Shown: in pieces, positions 1 to 7,561 of the stretch
Position numbering within the stretch: the stretch's first letter is position 1
Layout: every line of letters begins with the position of its first letter
Assembly: GCA_025459035.1 (NCBI GenBank)
Contig: JALORJ010000004.1
Location: 1-22,159, forward strand
Length of the DNA: 22,159 bases
Direction of reading: 5' to 3'
DNA from: Burkholderiales bacterium
GTDB taxonomy: Bacteria; Pseudomonadota; Gammaproteobacteria; Burkholderiales; Ga0077523
The notes under the pieces: generated by a model
What the model saw: only the letters and a program-made list of their open reading frames with translations
Told to the model about the DNA's origin: nothing
The model's database searches: none
Position numbers and translations under genes: made by a program

Positions 1-522
1 GTCGTCGGACACGAGCTTCGGCGACATGCCTTTCAACCGCCCGCCGAAGAACATGTTGAGCAGCAGCGTCTCGAGCATGTCCTCGCGGTGATGGCCGAGC
101 GCGATCTTGGTCGCGCCCAGTTCGGACGCCACCCGGTAGATCACGCCGCGTCGCAGCCGCGAGCACAGCGAGCACATCGTCTGCCCTTCCGGCACCAGAC
201 GCTTGACCGTCGAGTACGTGTCCTGACGCGCGATGTGGAACGGCACCCCGCGCGACTCGAGCCAGCGCGGCAGCACGTCCGCCGGGTAGCCGGGGTGCGC
301 CTGGTCGAGGTGCATCGCGATCACCTCGAACGGCTGCGGCGCATGCGCCTGCAGCGACAGCAGCACGTCGAGCAGTCCGTAGCTGTCCTTGCCACCCGAC
401 AGGCACACCATGACGCGATCGCCCGGAACGATCATCGCGTAGTCCGCGATGGCCTCGCCGGTCAGGCGGCGCAGGCGCTTCGCGCGCTTGTTGCGTTCGA
501 ATTCGTGGCGGCGCGGGTCCAT
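1..522 (-). CDS. ttcA: tRNA 2-thiocytidine(32) synthetase TtcA, partial (C-terminus beyond the window)
   Basis: The reading frame starts at an ATG whose first base is 522 and runs off the left edge after 174 codons; E. coli TtcA is about 311 residues, so roughly the N-terminal half is present. TtcA is a cytosolic ATP-dependent enzyme that puts sulfur on cytidine 32 of certain tRNAs, using an iron-sulfur cluster. Seen directly: the PP-loop ATP-binding motif SGGKDS at residues 42-47, the cysteine pair C117-S-L-C120 followed by SRLRRG, and a conserved GHHREDMLETLLLN stretch. The CxxC pair and the R-rich segment are typical of TtcA and separate it from TilS, the other PP-loop tRNA enzyme. It lies 22 bp downstream of the pteridine reductase on the same strand and is probably co-transcribed with it. 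Confidence 0.95.
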   Translation of the reverse strand, partial: MDPRRHEFERNKRAKRLRRLTGEAIADYAMIVPGDRVMVCLSGGKDSYGLLDVLLSLQAHAPQPFEVIAMHLDQAHPGYPADVLPRWLESRGVPFHIARQDTYSTVKRLVPEGQTMCSLCSRLRRGVIYRVASELGATKIALGHHREDMLETLLLNMFFGGRLKGMSPKLVSDD

Positions 523-544
523 CGGCAGGCGGGGTCCGGAGAGG

Positions 545-1285
545 TCAGAGAAAGGCGCTGCGGCCGCCGTCGACGGCGACGATCTGGCCGGTGATGTAGG
601 GCGCGTCCTCGACGAGGAAGCGCACGGTGCGGGCGATGTCCTCGGGTGTGCCCACGCGCTTGAGCATGGTCGCGTTGACGATGCGGCGCTTGGCCAGTTC
701 GTCGGACCACTCGCCCGCCTCGGGCCACATGACCGCGCCGGGCGACACGCCGTTGACGCGTACCTCGGGCCCGAGTTCGCGCGCCAGCGAGCGCGTGAGG
801 GTCGCGAGGCCGCCCTTGGCGGCGTTGTAGACGAGATGGTTCTCCATCGGCCGCTCGGCGTGGATGTCGACGATGTTGACGATGCAGCCCTCGGCGCGGC
901 GCAGGTGCGGCGCCGCGGCCTGCGACAGGAACAGCGGCGTGCGCAGGTTGGTGCCGATCAGGTCGTCCCAGTGCGCCTCGGTGATCTCGCCGATCGGTGT
1001 CGGATGGAAGCTCGACGCGTTGTTGACCAGCACGTCGAGTCCGCCGAAGCGCTGCACGGTCTCTTGCACCAGGTTCGGCAGGTGCGCGAGGTTCAGCAGG
1101 TCGGCCTGGATCAGCGCGACGGAATCCGGCCGTACCGCGTGCAGTTCGTCCTGCAGTGCGCGCGCCTCGTCGGCCGAACTGCGGTAGTGGATCATCAACT
1201 GCGCTCCGCCGGCGTGCAGCGCCCGGCAGATCGCGGCGCCCACGCGCCGAGCGCCGCCGGTGATCAGCACGACTCGGTTTTGCAT
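545..1285 (-). CDS. Pteridine reductase (FolM/PTR1-like short-chain dehydrogenase)
   Basis: A 246-residue short-chain dehydrogenase/reductase. Expected role: NADPH-dependent reduction of dihydropterins or dihydrofolate in pterin/folate metabolism (family knowledge). The nucleotide-binding motif is TGGARRVG near residue 9; the TGxxxRxG form with arginine is the mark of pteridine reductases, whereas ordinary SDRs have TGxxxGxG. Further matches are NNASSFHPTPIGEIT, and D-I-H followed by Y-N-A-A-K, which supplies the Asp/Tyr/Lys catalytic set. The C-terminus GQIVAVDGGRSAFL is family-like. I chose the ATG at 1285 because it stands directly before the first beta strand (MQNRVVLITGG); the frame stays open further upstream but that extension has no family character. 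It is divergent from the MidA-like gene with only 22 bp between the two chosen starts, and is followed by ttcA. Confidence 0.9.
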   Translation of the reverse strand: MQNRVVLITGGARRVGAAICRALHAGGAQLMIHYRSSADEARALQDELHAVRPDSVALIQADLLNLAHLPNLVQETVQRFGGLDVLVNNASSFHPTPIGEITEAHWDDLIGTNLRTPLFLSQAAAPHLRRAEGCIVNIVDIHAERPMENHLVYNAAKGGLATLTRSLARELGPEVRVNGVSPGAVMWPEAGEWSDELAKRRIVNATMLKRVGTPEDIARTVRFLVEDAPYITGQIVAVDGGRSAFL

Positions 1286-1307
1286 CGTCCGGGGCCCCGA
1301 TGGTTGA

Positions 1308-2537
1308 ATGCCGAGTCTAACCAGCCCCTTCCGCGGCCTCGTGTCGCCACGCATCGCGTCCGTGCAGATTCCTTCCGCCGCGCTCGCGCCGAGCGCCGAG
1401 GCCCGTGCCCACAGCGACGCCCTCGTCGAACGCATCCGCGCCGCCATCGACGCCGGTGGGGGCTGGATCGGTTTCGACACCTTCATGCACATGGCGCTGT
1501 ACACGCCCGGGCTGGGCTACTACAGCGGCGGCGCAGTCAAGTTCGGCGTCGGCGGCGATTTCGTGACCGCGCCCGGGCTCACGCCGCTGTTCGGGCGCTG
1601 CGTCGCGCAGCAGATCGGCGAGGTGATCGCGCACCGGCCCGACGCCGACGTGATCGAACTGGGGCCCGGCACCGGCGTGCTCGCGGCCGATGTACTGCAC
1701 GAACTCGACGCGCTGCACGCGCTGCCCGGGCGCTACTGCATGCTCGACGTGAGCGGCGAACTGCGGGCGCGCCAGCAGGCCACGCTGGTCCAGCGCGTGC
1801 CGCATCTGCTCGACCGCGTCGAATGGCTCGACGTGCTGCCCGATGCGATCGACGGCGTGGTCGTGGCCAACGAGGTGCTCGACGCGCTGCCGGTGCAGCT
1901 CGTGCACTGGACCGCCGACGGGGTCTTCGAGCGCGGCGTCGCGTGCACCGGTGCCGCCGGCCCGTTCCGATTCGAAGACCGGCCGATCGTCGATCGGCGT
2001 CTCGAACAGGCGGCGGCGTCGCGCGGCGTGGTGCTCGACGGCGGCGACTACATCGGCGAGATCGGCCTGCAGGCCGAGGCGCTGGTCGCGTCGATCGGCG
2101 AGCGTCTCGAGCGCGGCCTGTTGCTGCTGGTCGACTACGGCTTCGGCCGGCGCGAGTTCTTCCACCCGCAGCGCCGCCACGGCACGCTGATGTGCCACTG
2201 GCGTCACCACGCGCACGCCGATCCGTTCCACCTGCCGGGCCTGCAGGACATCACGGCGCATGTCGACTTCACCGGCATCGCCGAAGCCGGGGTCGACGTC
2301 GGCCTGCGCCTCGCGGGCTACACCACGCAGGCGAGCTTCCTGGTCGCCTGCGGCCTGCTCGACCGGTTGATGGACATGGCCGACACCCGCCTGGGCTACG
2401 CCCGCGCCACCGCCCCGGCGCAGAAGCTGGTGAGCCCGGCCGAGATGGGCGAGCTGTTCAAGGTCATGGCCCTCACGCGCGGGATCGACGCCCCGCTCGT
2501 CGGCTTCACGCTGGGCGACCTGACGAGGACGCTGTGA
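1308..2537 (+). CDS. SAM-dependent methyltransferase of the MidA/NDUFAF7 (DUF185) family
   Basis: A 409-residue protein. Seen: the family segment GGWIGFDTFMHMALYTPGLGYYSGG near residues 46-65, GGDFVTAPGLTPLFG, and the SAM-binding loop IELGPGTGVL at about 116-125, then VANEVLDALPVQL, which corresponds to the conserved NE...DALP motif. Mitochondrial NDUFAF7 methylates an arginine of a complex I subunit; bacterial substrates are unproven, so the precise role is inference. It has no membrane segment and should be cytosolic. The ATG at 1308 leaves 22 bp to the divergent gene; in-frame GTG codons at 1341 and 1362 are alternative starts and no clear ribosome site decides. The dehalogenase gene follows after 64 bp of GC-rich sequence with no evident terminator. 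Confidence 0.88.
   Translation: MPSLTSPFRGLVSPRIASVQIPSAALAPSAEARAHSDALVERIRAAIDAGGGWIGFDTFMHMALYTPGLGYYSGGAVKFGVGGDFVTAPGLTPLFGRCVAQQIGEVIAHRPDADVIELGPGTGVLAADVLHELDALHALPGRYCMLDVSGELRARQQATLVQRVPHLLDRVEWLDVLPDAIDGVVVANEVLDALPVQLVHWTADGVFERGVACTGAAGPFRFEDRPIVDRRLEQAAASRGVVLDGGDYIGEIGLQAEALVASIGERLERGLLLLVDYGFGRREFFHPQRRHGTLMCHWRHHAHADPFHLPGLQDITAHVDFTGIAEAGVDVGLRLAGYTTQASFLVACGLLDRLMDMADTRLGYARATAPAQKLVSPAEMGELFKVMALTRGIDAPLVGFTLGDLTRTL
1314..1319 (-). promoter_or_regulatory. Possible -10 element for the pteridine reductase gene
   Basis: On the minus strand TAGACT lies about 29 bases upstream of the ATG at 1285 and matches TATAAT at 4 of 6 positions. No convincing -35 is visible 16-18 bp upstream. 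It falls inside the first codons of the divergent MidA-like frame, which would fit a later start (GTG at 1341 or 1362) for that gene. Weak evidence. Confidence 0.3.
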
Positions 2538-2601
2538 CCGCGCCCGGACGACGGCCGCGGTCGTCGACGGGCGCGCGCGGGCGCGTCCGCGGCGGCGGCC
2601 G

Positions 2602-3537
2602 ATGAGCGCGCCGCGCGCCGACGTGCTGCGCACCCCCGCGCAGCGGTTCGCCGGCCTGCCGGGCTTCGACGGCGCGCCGCGCACGCTCGACGCACTGCCG
2701 GGGTTCGAGGGGCTGCGCATGGCGTACACGGACGTCGGCGGTGACGCCGCGGCCGGCGCACAGCGCACGTTCCTGTGCCTGCACGGCCAGCCCACGTGGG
2801 GCTGGCTGTATCGCGGGTTCGTCGATCCGCTCGTGGCCGCGGGGCATCGCGTCGTGGTGCCCGACCTGTTCGGCTTCGGTCGGTCCGACAAGCCCGTGGA
2901 CGACCGCTGGTACACGTTCACCCGGCATCGCGACGCCTTGCTCGCGTTCGTTGCAGCCCTCGACCTGCACGACGTTTGCCTGGTCTGCCAGGACTGGGGC
3001 GGGTTGCTCGGCCTGACGCTGCCCCCCGCGATGCCGGATCGCTTCACCGCGCTGCTGGTGATGAACACGACGCTCGCGACCGGGGACGTCGCGCTGTCGG
3101 ACGGCTTCGTCGCGTGGCGGGCATGGGCGGCCACGCAACCCGACCTGGCCGTCGGGCGGCTGATGGCGCGCGCGTGTCCGCACCTGTCGCCCGCCGAGAG
3201 CGCGGCGTACGACGCGCCGTTTCCCGACGCCGCGCACAAGGCCGGCGTGCGCCGCTTCCCGCAGCTGGTGCCGGAGCGTCCGGACGCCGACGGCGCGGCG
3301 GTGTCGCGCGCCGCGCGCGACTGGTGGTCGCGCGAATGGGCGGGCGACAGCGTGATGGTGGTGGGGGCGAGCGATCCGGTGCTCGGTCCGCCGGTCATGG
3401 AGGCCCTGCGCCGCCACATCCGCGGCTGCCCACCGCCGGTGTCGATCGCCGCCGCCGGGCACTTCGTCCAGGAATGGGCGCCGGACGTGCTCGCCGCGGC
3501 GCGGTCGCTGATCCACGTCGGCGCGCGCCGGGCATGA
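2602..3537 (+). CDS. Haloalkane dehalogenase, DhlA-like (HLD-I) alpha/beta hydrolase
   Basis: A 311-residue alpha/beta hydrolase. Haloalkane dehalogenases hydrolyse a carbon-halogen bond to an alcohol plus halide, in the cytosol, without cofactor. The catalytic set is visible: oxyanion motif HGQP (61-64), nucleophile D131 in QDWGG with halide-binding W132, acid D258 in GASDP and H287 in AGHFVQEW. DhlA of Xanthobacter has D124, W125, D260 and H289, and the segments RTPxxRF, FGFGxSDKPVD, SAYxAPFPD and GVRxFP also agree. W172 in FVAW aligns with the second halide-binding tryptophan, W175, of DhlA. The glutamate of HGEP in DhlA is glutamine here, and the cap is a few residues shorter. Its TGA overlaps the ATG of mpl by 4 bases, so translation is probably coupled. 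Natural substrate unknown. Confidence 0.88.
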   Translation: MSAPRADVLRTPAQRFAGLPGFDGAPRTLDALPGFEGLRMAYTDVGGDAAAGAQRTFLCLHGQPTWGWLYRGFVDPLVAAGHRVVVPDLFGFGRSDKPVDDRWYTFTRHRDALLAFVAALDLHDVCLVCQDWGGLLGLTLPPAMPDRFTALLVMNTTLATGDVALSDGFVAWRAWAATQPDLAVGRLMARACPHLSPAESAAYDAPFPDAAHKAGVRRFPQLVPERPDADGAAVSRAARDWWSREWAGDSVMVVGASDPVLGPPVMEALRRHIRGCPPPVSIAAAGHFVQEWAPDVLAAARSLIHVGARRA

Positions 3538-4898
3538 GGATCCACATCCTCGGCATCTGCGGCACGTTCATGGGCGGGCTCGCGCTGGTCGCGCGCGCGG
3601 CAGGCCACACGGTGACCGGATGCGACGCCGACGTCTATCCGCCGATGAGCACGCAGCTCGAGGCGCAGGGCATCGGGCTGACCGAAGGCTGGGACCCGGC
3701 GCAGATCGACGCGGCGATCGATCTGTACATCGTCGGCAACGTCGTGAAGCGCGGCAACCCGCTGATGGAGGCGATCCTCGACCGCGGCCTCGCCTACACC
3801 TCCGGGCCGCAGTGGCTGGCCGATCACGTGCTGCGCGATCGCTGGGTGCTGGCCGTCGCCGGCACGCACGGCAAGACCACCACCGCGTCGATGCTGGCGT
3901 GGATCCTCGAGGCCGCAGGGCTGCAGCCCGGGTTCCTGATCGGCGGCGTGCCGCTCGACTTCGGCGTCTCGGCGCGCCTCGGACCCACGACGTTCTTCGT
4001 GGTCGAGGCCGACGAGTACGACACCGCGTTCTTCGACAAGCGCTCGAAGTTCGTGCACTACCGACCGCGCACGGCGGTGCTGAACAACCTCGAGTTCGAC
4101 CACGCCGACATCTTTGCCGACCTCGCGGCGATCGAGACCCAGTTCCACCACCTCGTGCGCACCGTCCCCGGCAGCGGCAGGCTGATCGTCAACGGCGCCG
4201 AGGCAAGTCTCGAGCGCGTGCTCGCGCGGGGTTGCTGGACGCCGGTCGAGCGGTTCGGTGCGACCGACGCGACCGGCTGGCAGGCCGGTGACGCCGACGT
4301 CGACGGCGCCTTCGACGTGCTGCTCGACGGTCGCGCGCTCGGGCGCCTGCGCTGGGGCCTCATCGGCGCGCACAACCGCAGCAACGCGATCGCCGCGATC
4401 GCCGCCGCGCGGCACGCCGGCGTGCCGCCGGCGGTCGCGATCGACGCGCTGACACGGTTTCGCAACGTGCGGCGGCGCATGGAGCTGCGCGGCGTGGTCG
4501 ACGGCGTGCACGTCCACGACGACTTCGCGCACCACCCGACCGCGATCGCGACGACGCTCGACGGCCTGCGCCGCAAGGTGGGCGACGCGCGCATCCTCGC
4601 GGTGCTCGAGCCGCGCTCGAACACGATGAAGCAGGGCACGATGAAGGCGCTGCTCGCGCCGAGCCTCGCGCAGGCCGATCGCGTGTTCTGCTACGCCCGC
4701 GACCTCGGCTGGAACCCGGCCGAGGCCCTGCTGCCGCTCGGCGACCGTGCGCACACCTTCGACGATCTCGACGTCATGGCCGGCGCCGTCGTCGACGACG
4801 CCCGTCCCGGCGACCACGTGCTCGTGATGAGCAACGGCGGCTTCGGCGGCCTGCACGCGAAGCTGCTCGCGCGTCTCGGCGCGCGCGTGGCCGCCTGA
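3534..4898 (+). CDS. mpl: UDP-N-acetylmuramate:L-alanyl-gamma-D-glutamyl-meso-diaminopimelate ligase (Mpl)
   Basis: A 454-residue Mur-ligase family enzyme; E. coli Mpl has 457. It joins recycled murein tripeptide to UDP-MurNAc in the cytosol, bypassing MurC, MurD and MurE. Seen: N-terminal Rossmann segment HILGICGTFMGGLA (Mpl form of the MurC-like start), the ATP loop AGTHGKTTT with K114, VEADEYDTAFFDKRSKFVHY, LNNLEFDHADIF (184-194), and the C-terminal DDFAHHPTAI and EPRSNTMKQG motifs, all characteristic of Mpl rather than MurC. The ATG at 3534 overlaps the stop of the dehalogenase gene in an ATGA junction. The kinase gene follows after 40 bp. Confidence 0.95.
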   Translation: MRIHILGICGTFMGGLALVARAAGHTVTGCDADVYPPMSTQLEAQGIGLTEGWDPAQIDAAIDLYIVGNVVKRGNPLMEAILDRGLAYTSGPQWLADHVLRDRWVLAVAGTHGKTTTASMLAWILEAAGLQPGFLIGGVPLDFGVSARLGPTTFFVVEADEYDTAFFDKRSKFVHYRPRTAVLNNLEFDHADIFADLAAIETQFHHLVRTVPGSGRLIVNGAEASLERVLARGCWTPVERFGATDATGWQAGDADVDGAFDVLLDGRALGRLRWGLIGAHNRSNAIAAIAAARHAGVPPAVAIDALTRFRNVRRRMELRGVVDGVHVHDDFAHHPTAIATTLDGLRRKVGDARILAVLEPRSNTMKQGTMKALLAPSLAQADRVFCYARDLGWNPAEALLPLGDRAHTFDDLDVMAGAVVDDARPGDHVLVMSNGGFGGLHAKLLARLGARVAA

Positions 4899-4938
4899 CC
4901 CTTCCCCGCAACCCGCTCCCCGAAAGGACGCCTGCCCC

Positions 4939-5874
4939 ATGCGCACGCTGATCTGCGGCTCGGTCGCCTACGACACCATCATGGTGTTTCCCGACCGCTT
5001 CCGGAACCACATCCTCCCCGACCAGCTGCACATCCTCAACGTCGCCTTCCTCGTGCCCGACATGCGCCGCGAGTTCGGCGGCACCGCGGCCAACATCGCC
5101 TACTCGCTGAAGCTGCTCGGCGCCGACCCGGTGGTGATGGCGACGGTGGGCCAGGACTTCGGCGACTACGCGACGCGCTTCGCGAACCTCGGCATCGGCC
5201 GCACCCACGTGCGCACGATCGACGGCCAGTTCACCGCGCAGGCCTTCATCACCACCGACCTCGACGACAACCAGATCACCGCGTTCCATCCCGGCGCGAT
5301 GAACTTCGCGCACGAGAACCGCGTGGCCGACGCGGGCGACGTGCGGCTGGGGATCGTCGCGCCCGACGGCCGTCAGGGAATGATCGACCACGCGGCGCAG
5401 TTCGCCGCCGCCGGCATTCCGTTCGTGTTCGACCCGGGCCAGGGCCTGCCGATGTTCGACGGCGACGCGCTGCGCACCTTCATCGGCCAGGCGACATACG
5501 TCGCCGCCAACGACTACGAAGCGAAGCTGATCGAGGAGCGCACCGGCGAGTCGATCGACGCGATCGCCAGGCGCGTCAAGGCGTTCATCGTCACGCGCGG
5601 CGGCGACGGCTCGTGGATCTGGGTCGACGGCACGCGCCACGAGATTCCGTCGGTGAAGGCCGCCGCGATCGTCGATCCCACCGGCTGCGGCGACTCCTAC
5701 CGCGCCGGTCTCCTGTACGGCATCGCCAACGGGCTCGACTGGTCGGTGACCGGCCGCCTCGCGTCGCTGATCGGCGCGATCAAGATCGCGCATCGCGGCG
5801 CGCAGAACCACCGCTTCTCGCGCGACGAGATCGCGACCCGCTACCGCGAGGCGTTCGGCCACGCCCCCTGGTAG
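4939..5874 (+). CDS. PfkB-family carbohydrate/nucleoside kinase
   Basis: A 311-residue ribokinase-like enzyme that should phosphorylate a sugar or nucleoside with ATP in the cytosol. Seen: FGGTAANIAYSLKLLG (PfkB signature 1 region), and signature 2 DPTGCGDSYRAG at 246-257, with D252 as the likely catalytic base. Many betaproteobacterial relatives are annotated as adenosine kinase-like, but the substrate cannot be read from the sequence. The start at 4939 is supported by a GAAAGGA ribosome site 11-17 bases before the ATG and by MRTLICGSVAYD, a typical PfkB first strand. It follows mpl by 40 bp in the same direction; a 126-bp gap with a candidate promoter separates it from olsB. Confidence 0.9.
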   Translation: MRTLICGSVAYDTIMVFPDRFRNHILPDQLHILNVAFLVPDMRREFGGTAANIAYSLKLLGADPVVMATVGQDFGDYATRFANLGIGRTHVRTIDGQFTAQAFITTDLDDNQITAFHPGAMNFAHENRVADAGDVRLGIVAPDGRQGMIDHAAQFAAAGIPFVFDPGQGLPMFDGDALRTFIGQATYVAANDYEAKLIEERTGESIDAIARRVKAFIVTRGGDGSWIWVDGTRHEIPSVKAAAIVDPTGCGDSYRAGLLYGIANGLDWSVTGRLASLIGAIKIAHRGAQNHRFSRDEIATRYREAFGHAPW

Positions 5875-5911
5875 GTCGGCGTCCGACGCGCGCGGTCCGG
5901 ACCACGCCGGC

Positions 5912-5951
5912 GCGTCATCGAAACTTCAAGACGGCGTCACCTCGATGTCAC
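5912..5951 (+). promoter_or_regulatory. Candidate tandem Pho boxes upstream of olsBA
   Basis: Four heptamers occur at exact 11-base steps: GCGTCAT (5912-5918), ACTTCAA (5923-5929), GCGTCAC (5934-5940) and ATGTCAC (5945-5951). Every TCA core is 11 bases from the next and three of four are GTCA. The PhoB consensus is two CTGTCAT-like heptamers separated by 4 bases, which is this geometry. A weak -10 (AACCAT, 5962-5967) lies 10 bp downstream of the last repeat, where a PhoB-dependent promoter needs it. Next come GGAGGAGGG at 5987-5995 and the olsB ATG. The PhoB assignment is inference from pattern and from the downstream genes. Confidence 0.6.
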
Positions 5952-6000
5952 CGCCGCGGCAAACCATCCGTGCCGTCGTCATGACTGGAGGAGGGCGCGC

Positions 6001-6771
6001 ATGCTGCGTACCGACTCGCAGACGCGCCGTGCGGCGCGTCCGCAACTGGTGGTGCATCTCGCGCGCGGCGGTTCGGACGTGCGCGACGCGCAGAAGCTGC
6101 GCTGGCGCGTGTTCGCCGACGAACTCGGGGCGCGCCTGCCGTCGCCCGAGTTCGGGGTCGACCGCGATGCCTTCGACGCGCACTGCGAGCATCTGGTGGT
6201 GCGCGATGCGGCGACCGAGGAAGTCGTCGGCACGTACCGGATCCTCCCCGGCGACCGTGCCGCGCGTCTGGGCGGCTTCTACTCGGACGCCGAGTTCGAT
6301 CTGACACGTCTGGGCGTGCTGCGCGATCGCACGATCGAGATCGGTCGGTCGTGCGTGCATCCCGACTACCGCGGTGGCGCGACGCTCGCGCTGCTGTGGG
6401 CCGGGCTGGCGGACTTCATCGCGAGCGGGCCGTGGGAGTACCTGATCGGCTGCGCCTCGATCGGCATGGCCGATGGCGGTCACGCGGCGGCCGGTCTGTA
6501 CGATCGTCTCGCCCGTGATCACCTGAGCCCGGCCGAATACCGGGTCTTCCCGCGTTGTCCGCTGCCGCTCGACCGCCTTCACGCTCCCACCGATGCACCG
6601 CTGCCCCCGCTGATCAAGGGCTATCTGCGCTGCGGTGCGTGGGTGTGCGGCGCGCCGGCCTGGGATCCGGACTTCGGCACCGCCGACCTGCTGATGCTGA
6701 TGCCGATGGCGCGTCTGAACGAGCGCTACGCCCGGCATTTCGTGCGGCATGAGCAGCCGCTCGCCGCGTGA
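6001..6771 (+). CDS. olsB: L-ornithine N-acyltransferase OlsB-like (GNAT superfamily)
   Basis: A 256-residue acyltransferase of the GNAT-like, hemolysin-related family. OlsB transfers a 3-hydroxyacyl chain from acyl carrier protein to the alpha-amino group of ornithine, giving lyso-ornithine lipid, at the cytoplasmic face of the membrane. Seen: AQKLRWRVFADELGAR near the N-terminus, DAHCEHLVVRD, VVGTYRILPG, IEIGRSCVHPDYRGGA and YLIGCASIGMADGG, the order found in OlsB proteins, and a C-terminal PPLIKGYLRCGAWVCGAPAWDPDFGTAD segment. A strong GGAGGAGGG ribosome site 6 bases upstream fixes the ATG. It overlaps olsA by 23 bases, so the two are likely translated together. The Pho-box-like array upstream suggests induction under phosphate limitation. 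Confidence 0.87.
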   Translation: MLRTDSQTRRAARPQLVVHLARGGSDVRDAQKLRWRVFADELGARLPSPEFGVDRDAFDAHCEHLVVRDAATEEVVGTYRILPGDRAARLGGFYSDAEFDLTRLGVLRDRTIEIGRSCVHPDYRGGATLALLWAGLADFIASGPWEYLIGCASIGMADGGHAAAGLYDRLARDHLSPAEYRVFPRCPLPLDRLHAPTDAPLPPLIKGYLRCGAWVCGAPAWDPDFGTADLLMLMPMARLNERYARHFVRHEQPLAA

Positions 6772-7561
6772 GCGACTGCGCCAGGTCGTCCGTCTCTCGC
6801 AGCTTGCCGCCCACGTCGGTCTCGGCCTCGCGCTGAGCGCGTCGTTTCCGTTGCAGCCGGCGCGCGCGCGCCGGGCGTGGTTCCGCTGGTGGTCGAAGCG
6901 TCTGCTGCGCATCGTGCGGGTGCGCGTGCGGGTCCACGGAGACCTCGACGCGCTGCCGTCGGGTGCGCCGGCGCTGCTGCTGTCGAATCACGTCTCGTGG
7001 CTCGACGTGTTCGTCGTGCGCGCGTCGGTCGAGTGCCGGTTCGTGGCCAAGTCGGACATCCGCGACTGGCCGGTGCTGGGCTGGCTCGTCGCGTGTCAGG
7101 GCACGGTGTTCGTGCAGCGCACGCGCCGGGCCGACACGGCGCGGGTCAACGCGTCGCTCGCGTCGGCGCTCGCCAGGGGCGAACCGATGGTGGTGTTTCC
7201 TGAAGGCACCACCACCGACGGCACCGAAGTACGCGCCTTCCACGCGTCGCTGCTGCAGCCGGTGGTCGCAGTGTCCGGGTACGCGGTGCCGGTCGCGCTG
7301 CGTTATCGCGATGCCTCCGGCGCGCGCAGCGACGCGGCCGCCTACGCCGGCGACCGGTCGCTCTGGGACTCCGCGAAGCTGCTCACGGCCGAGCGCGAGG
7401 TCCACGCCGACGTGCATTTTCTGGCACCGCTCGCGGCGGCCGAGCGGCATCGGCGCGAACTCGCGCAGGCGGCGGCGGCGGCCGTCGCGACCGCGCTGGG
7501 CCTGCCGCTCACGGACAAGGCACGGCCAGAACCTGACGCTGCGGCCAGCTCGTCGCGGTGA
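6749..7561 (+). CDS. olsA: Lyso-ornithine lipid O-acyltransferase OlsA-like (PlsC family)
   Basis: A 270-residue lysophosphatidate-acyltransferase-like protein. With OlsB as partner its expected reaction is esterification of the 3-hydroxyl of lyso-ornithine lipid at the inner membrane; taken alone, the sequence could equally be a 1-acylglycerol-3-phosphate acyltransferase. Seen: the catalytic HX4D box as N-H-V-S-W-L-D (80-86), FVQRTRRADT, and FPEGTTTDG from residue 150 (acyl-acceptor motif). A moderately hydrophobic stretch at residues 18-35 could be the membrane anchor. The start lies inside the last codons of olsB. The 3' end overlaps the 3' end of the oppositely oriented apaH by 53 bases. 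The tail after about residue 255 is low-complexity and Ala/Ser-rich. Confidence 0.87.
   Translation: MSSRSPRERLRQVVRLSQLAAHVGLGLALSASFPLQPARARRAWFRWWSKRLLRIVRVRVRVHGDLDALPSGAPALLLSNHVSWLDVFVVRASVECRFVAKSDIRDWPVLGWLVACQGTVFVQRTRRADTARVNASLASALARGEPMVVFPEGTTTDGTEVRAFHASLLQPVVAVSGYAVPVALRYRDASGARSDAAAYAGDRSLWDSAKLLTAEREVHADVHFLAPLAAAERHRRELAQAAAAAVATALGLPLTDKARPEPDAAASSSR

Noticed and set aside
1317..4946. A 1209-codon open frame on the minus strand
   Set aside because: It lies opposite MidA, the dehalogenase and mpl, all with clear family motifs. Its translation is Arg/His/Ala-rich with no domain; long antisense frames are expected at this GC content.
5945..6304. Alternative plus-strand frame starting at 5945 in front of olsB
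   Set aside because: It runs out of frame through olsB, has no motif and its start would lie in the Pho-box-like repeats.
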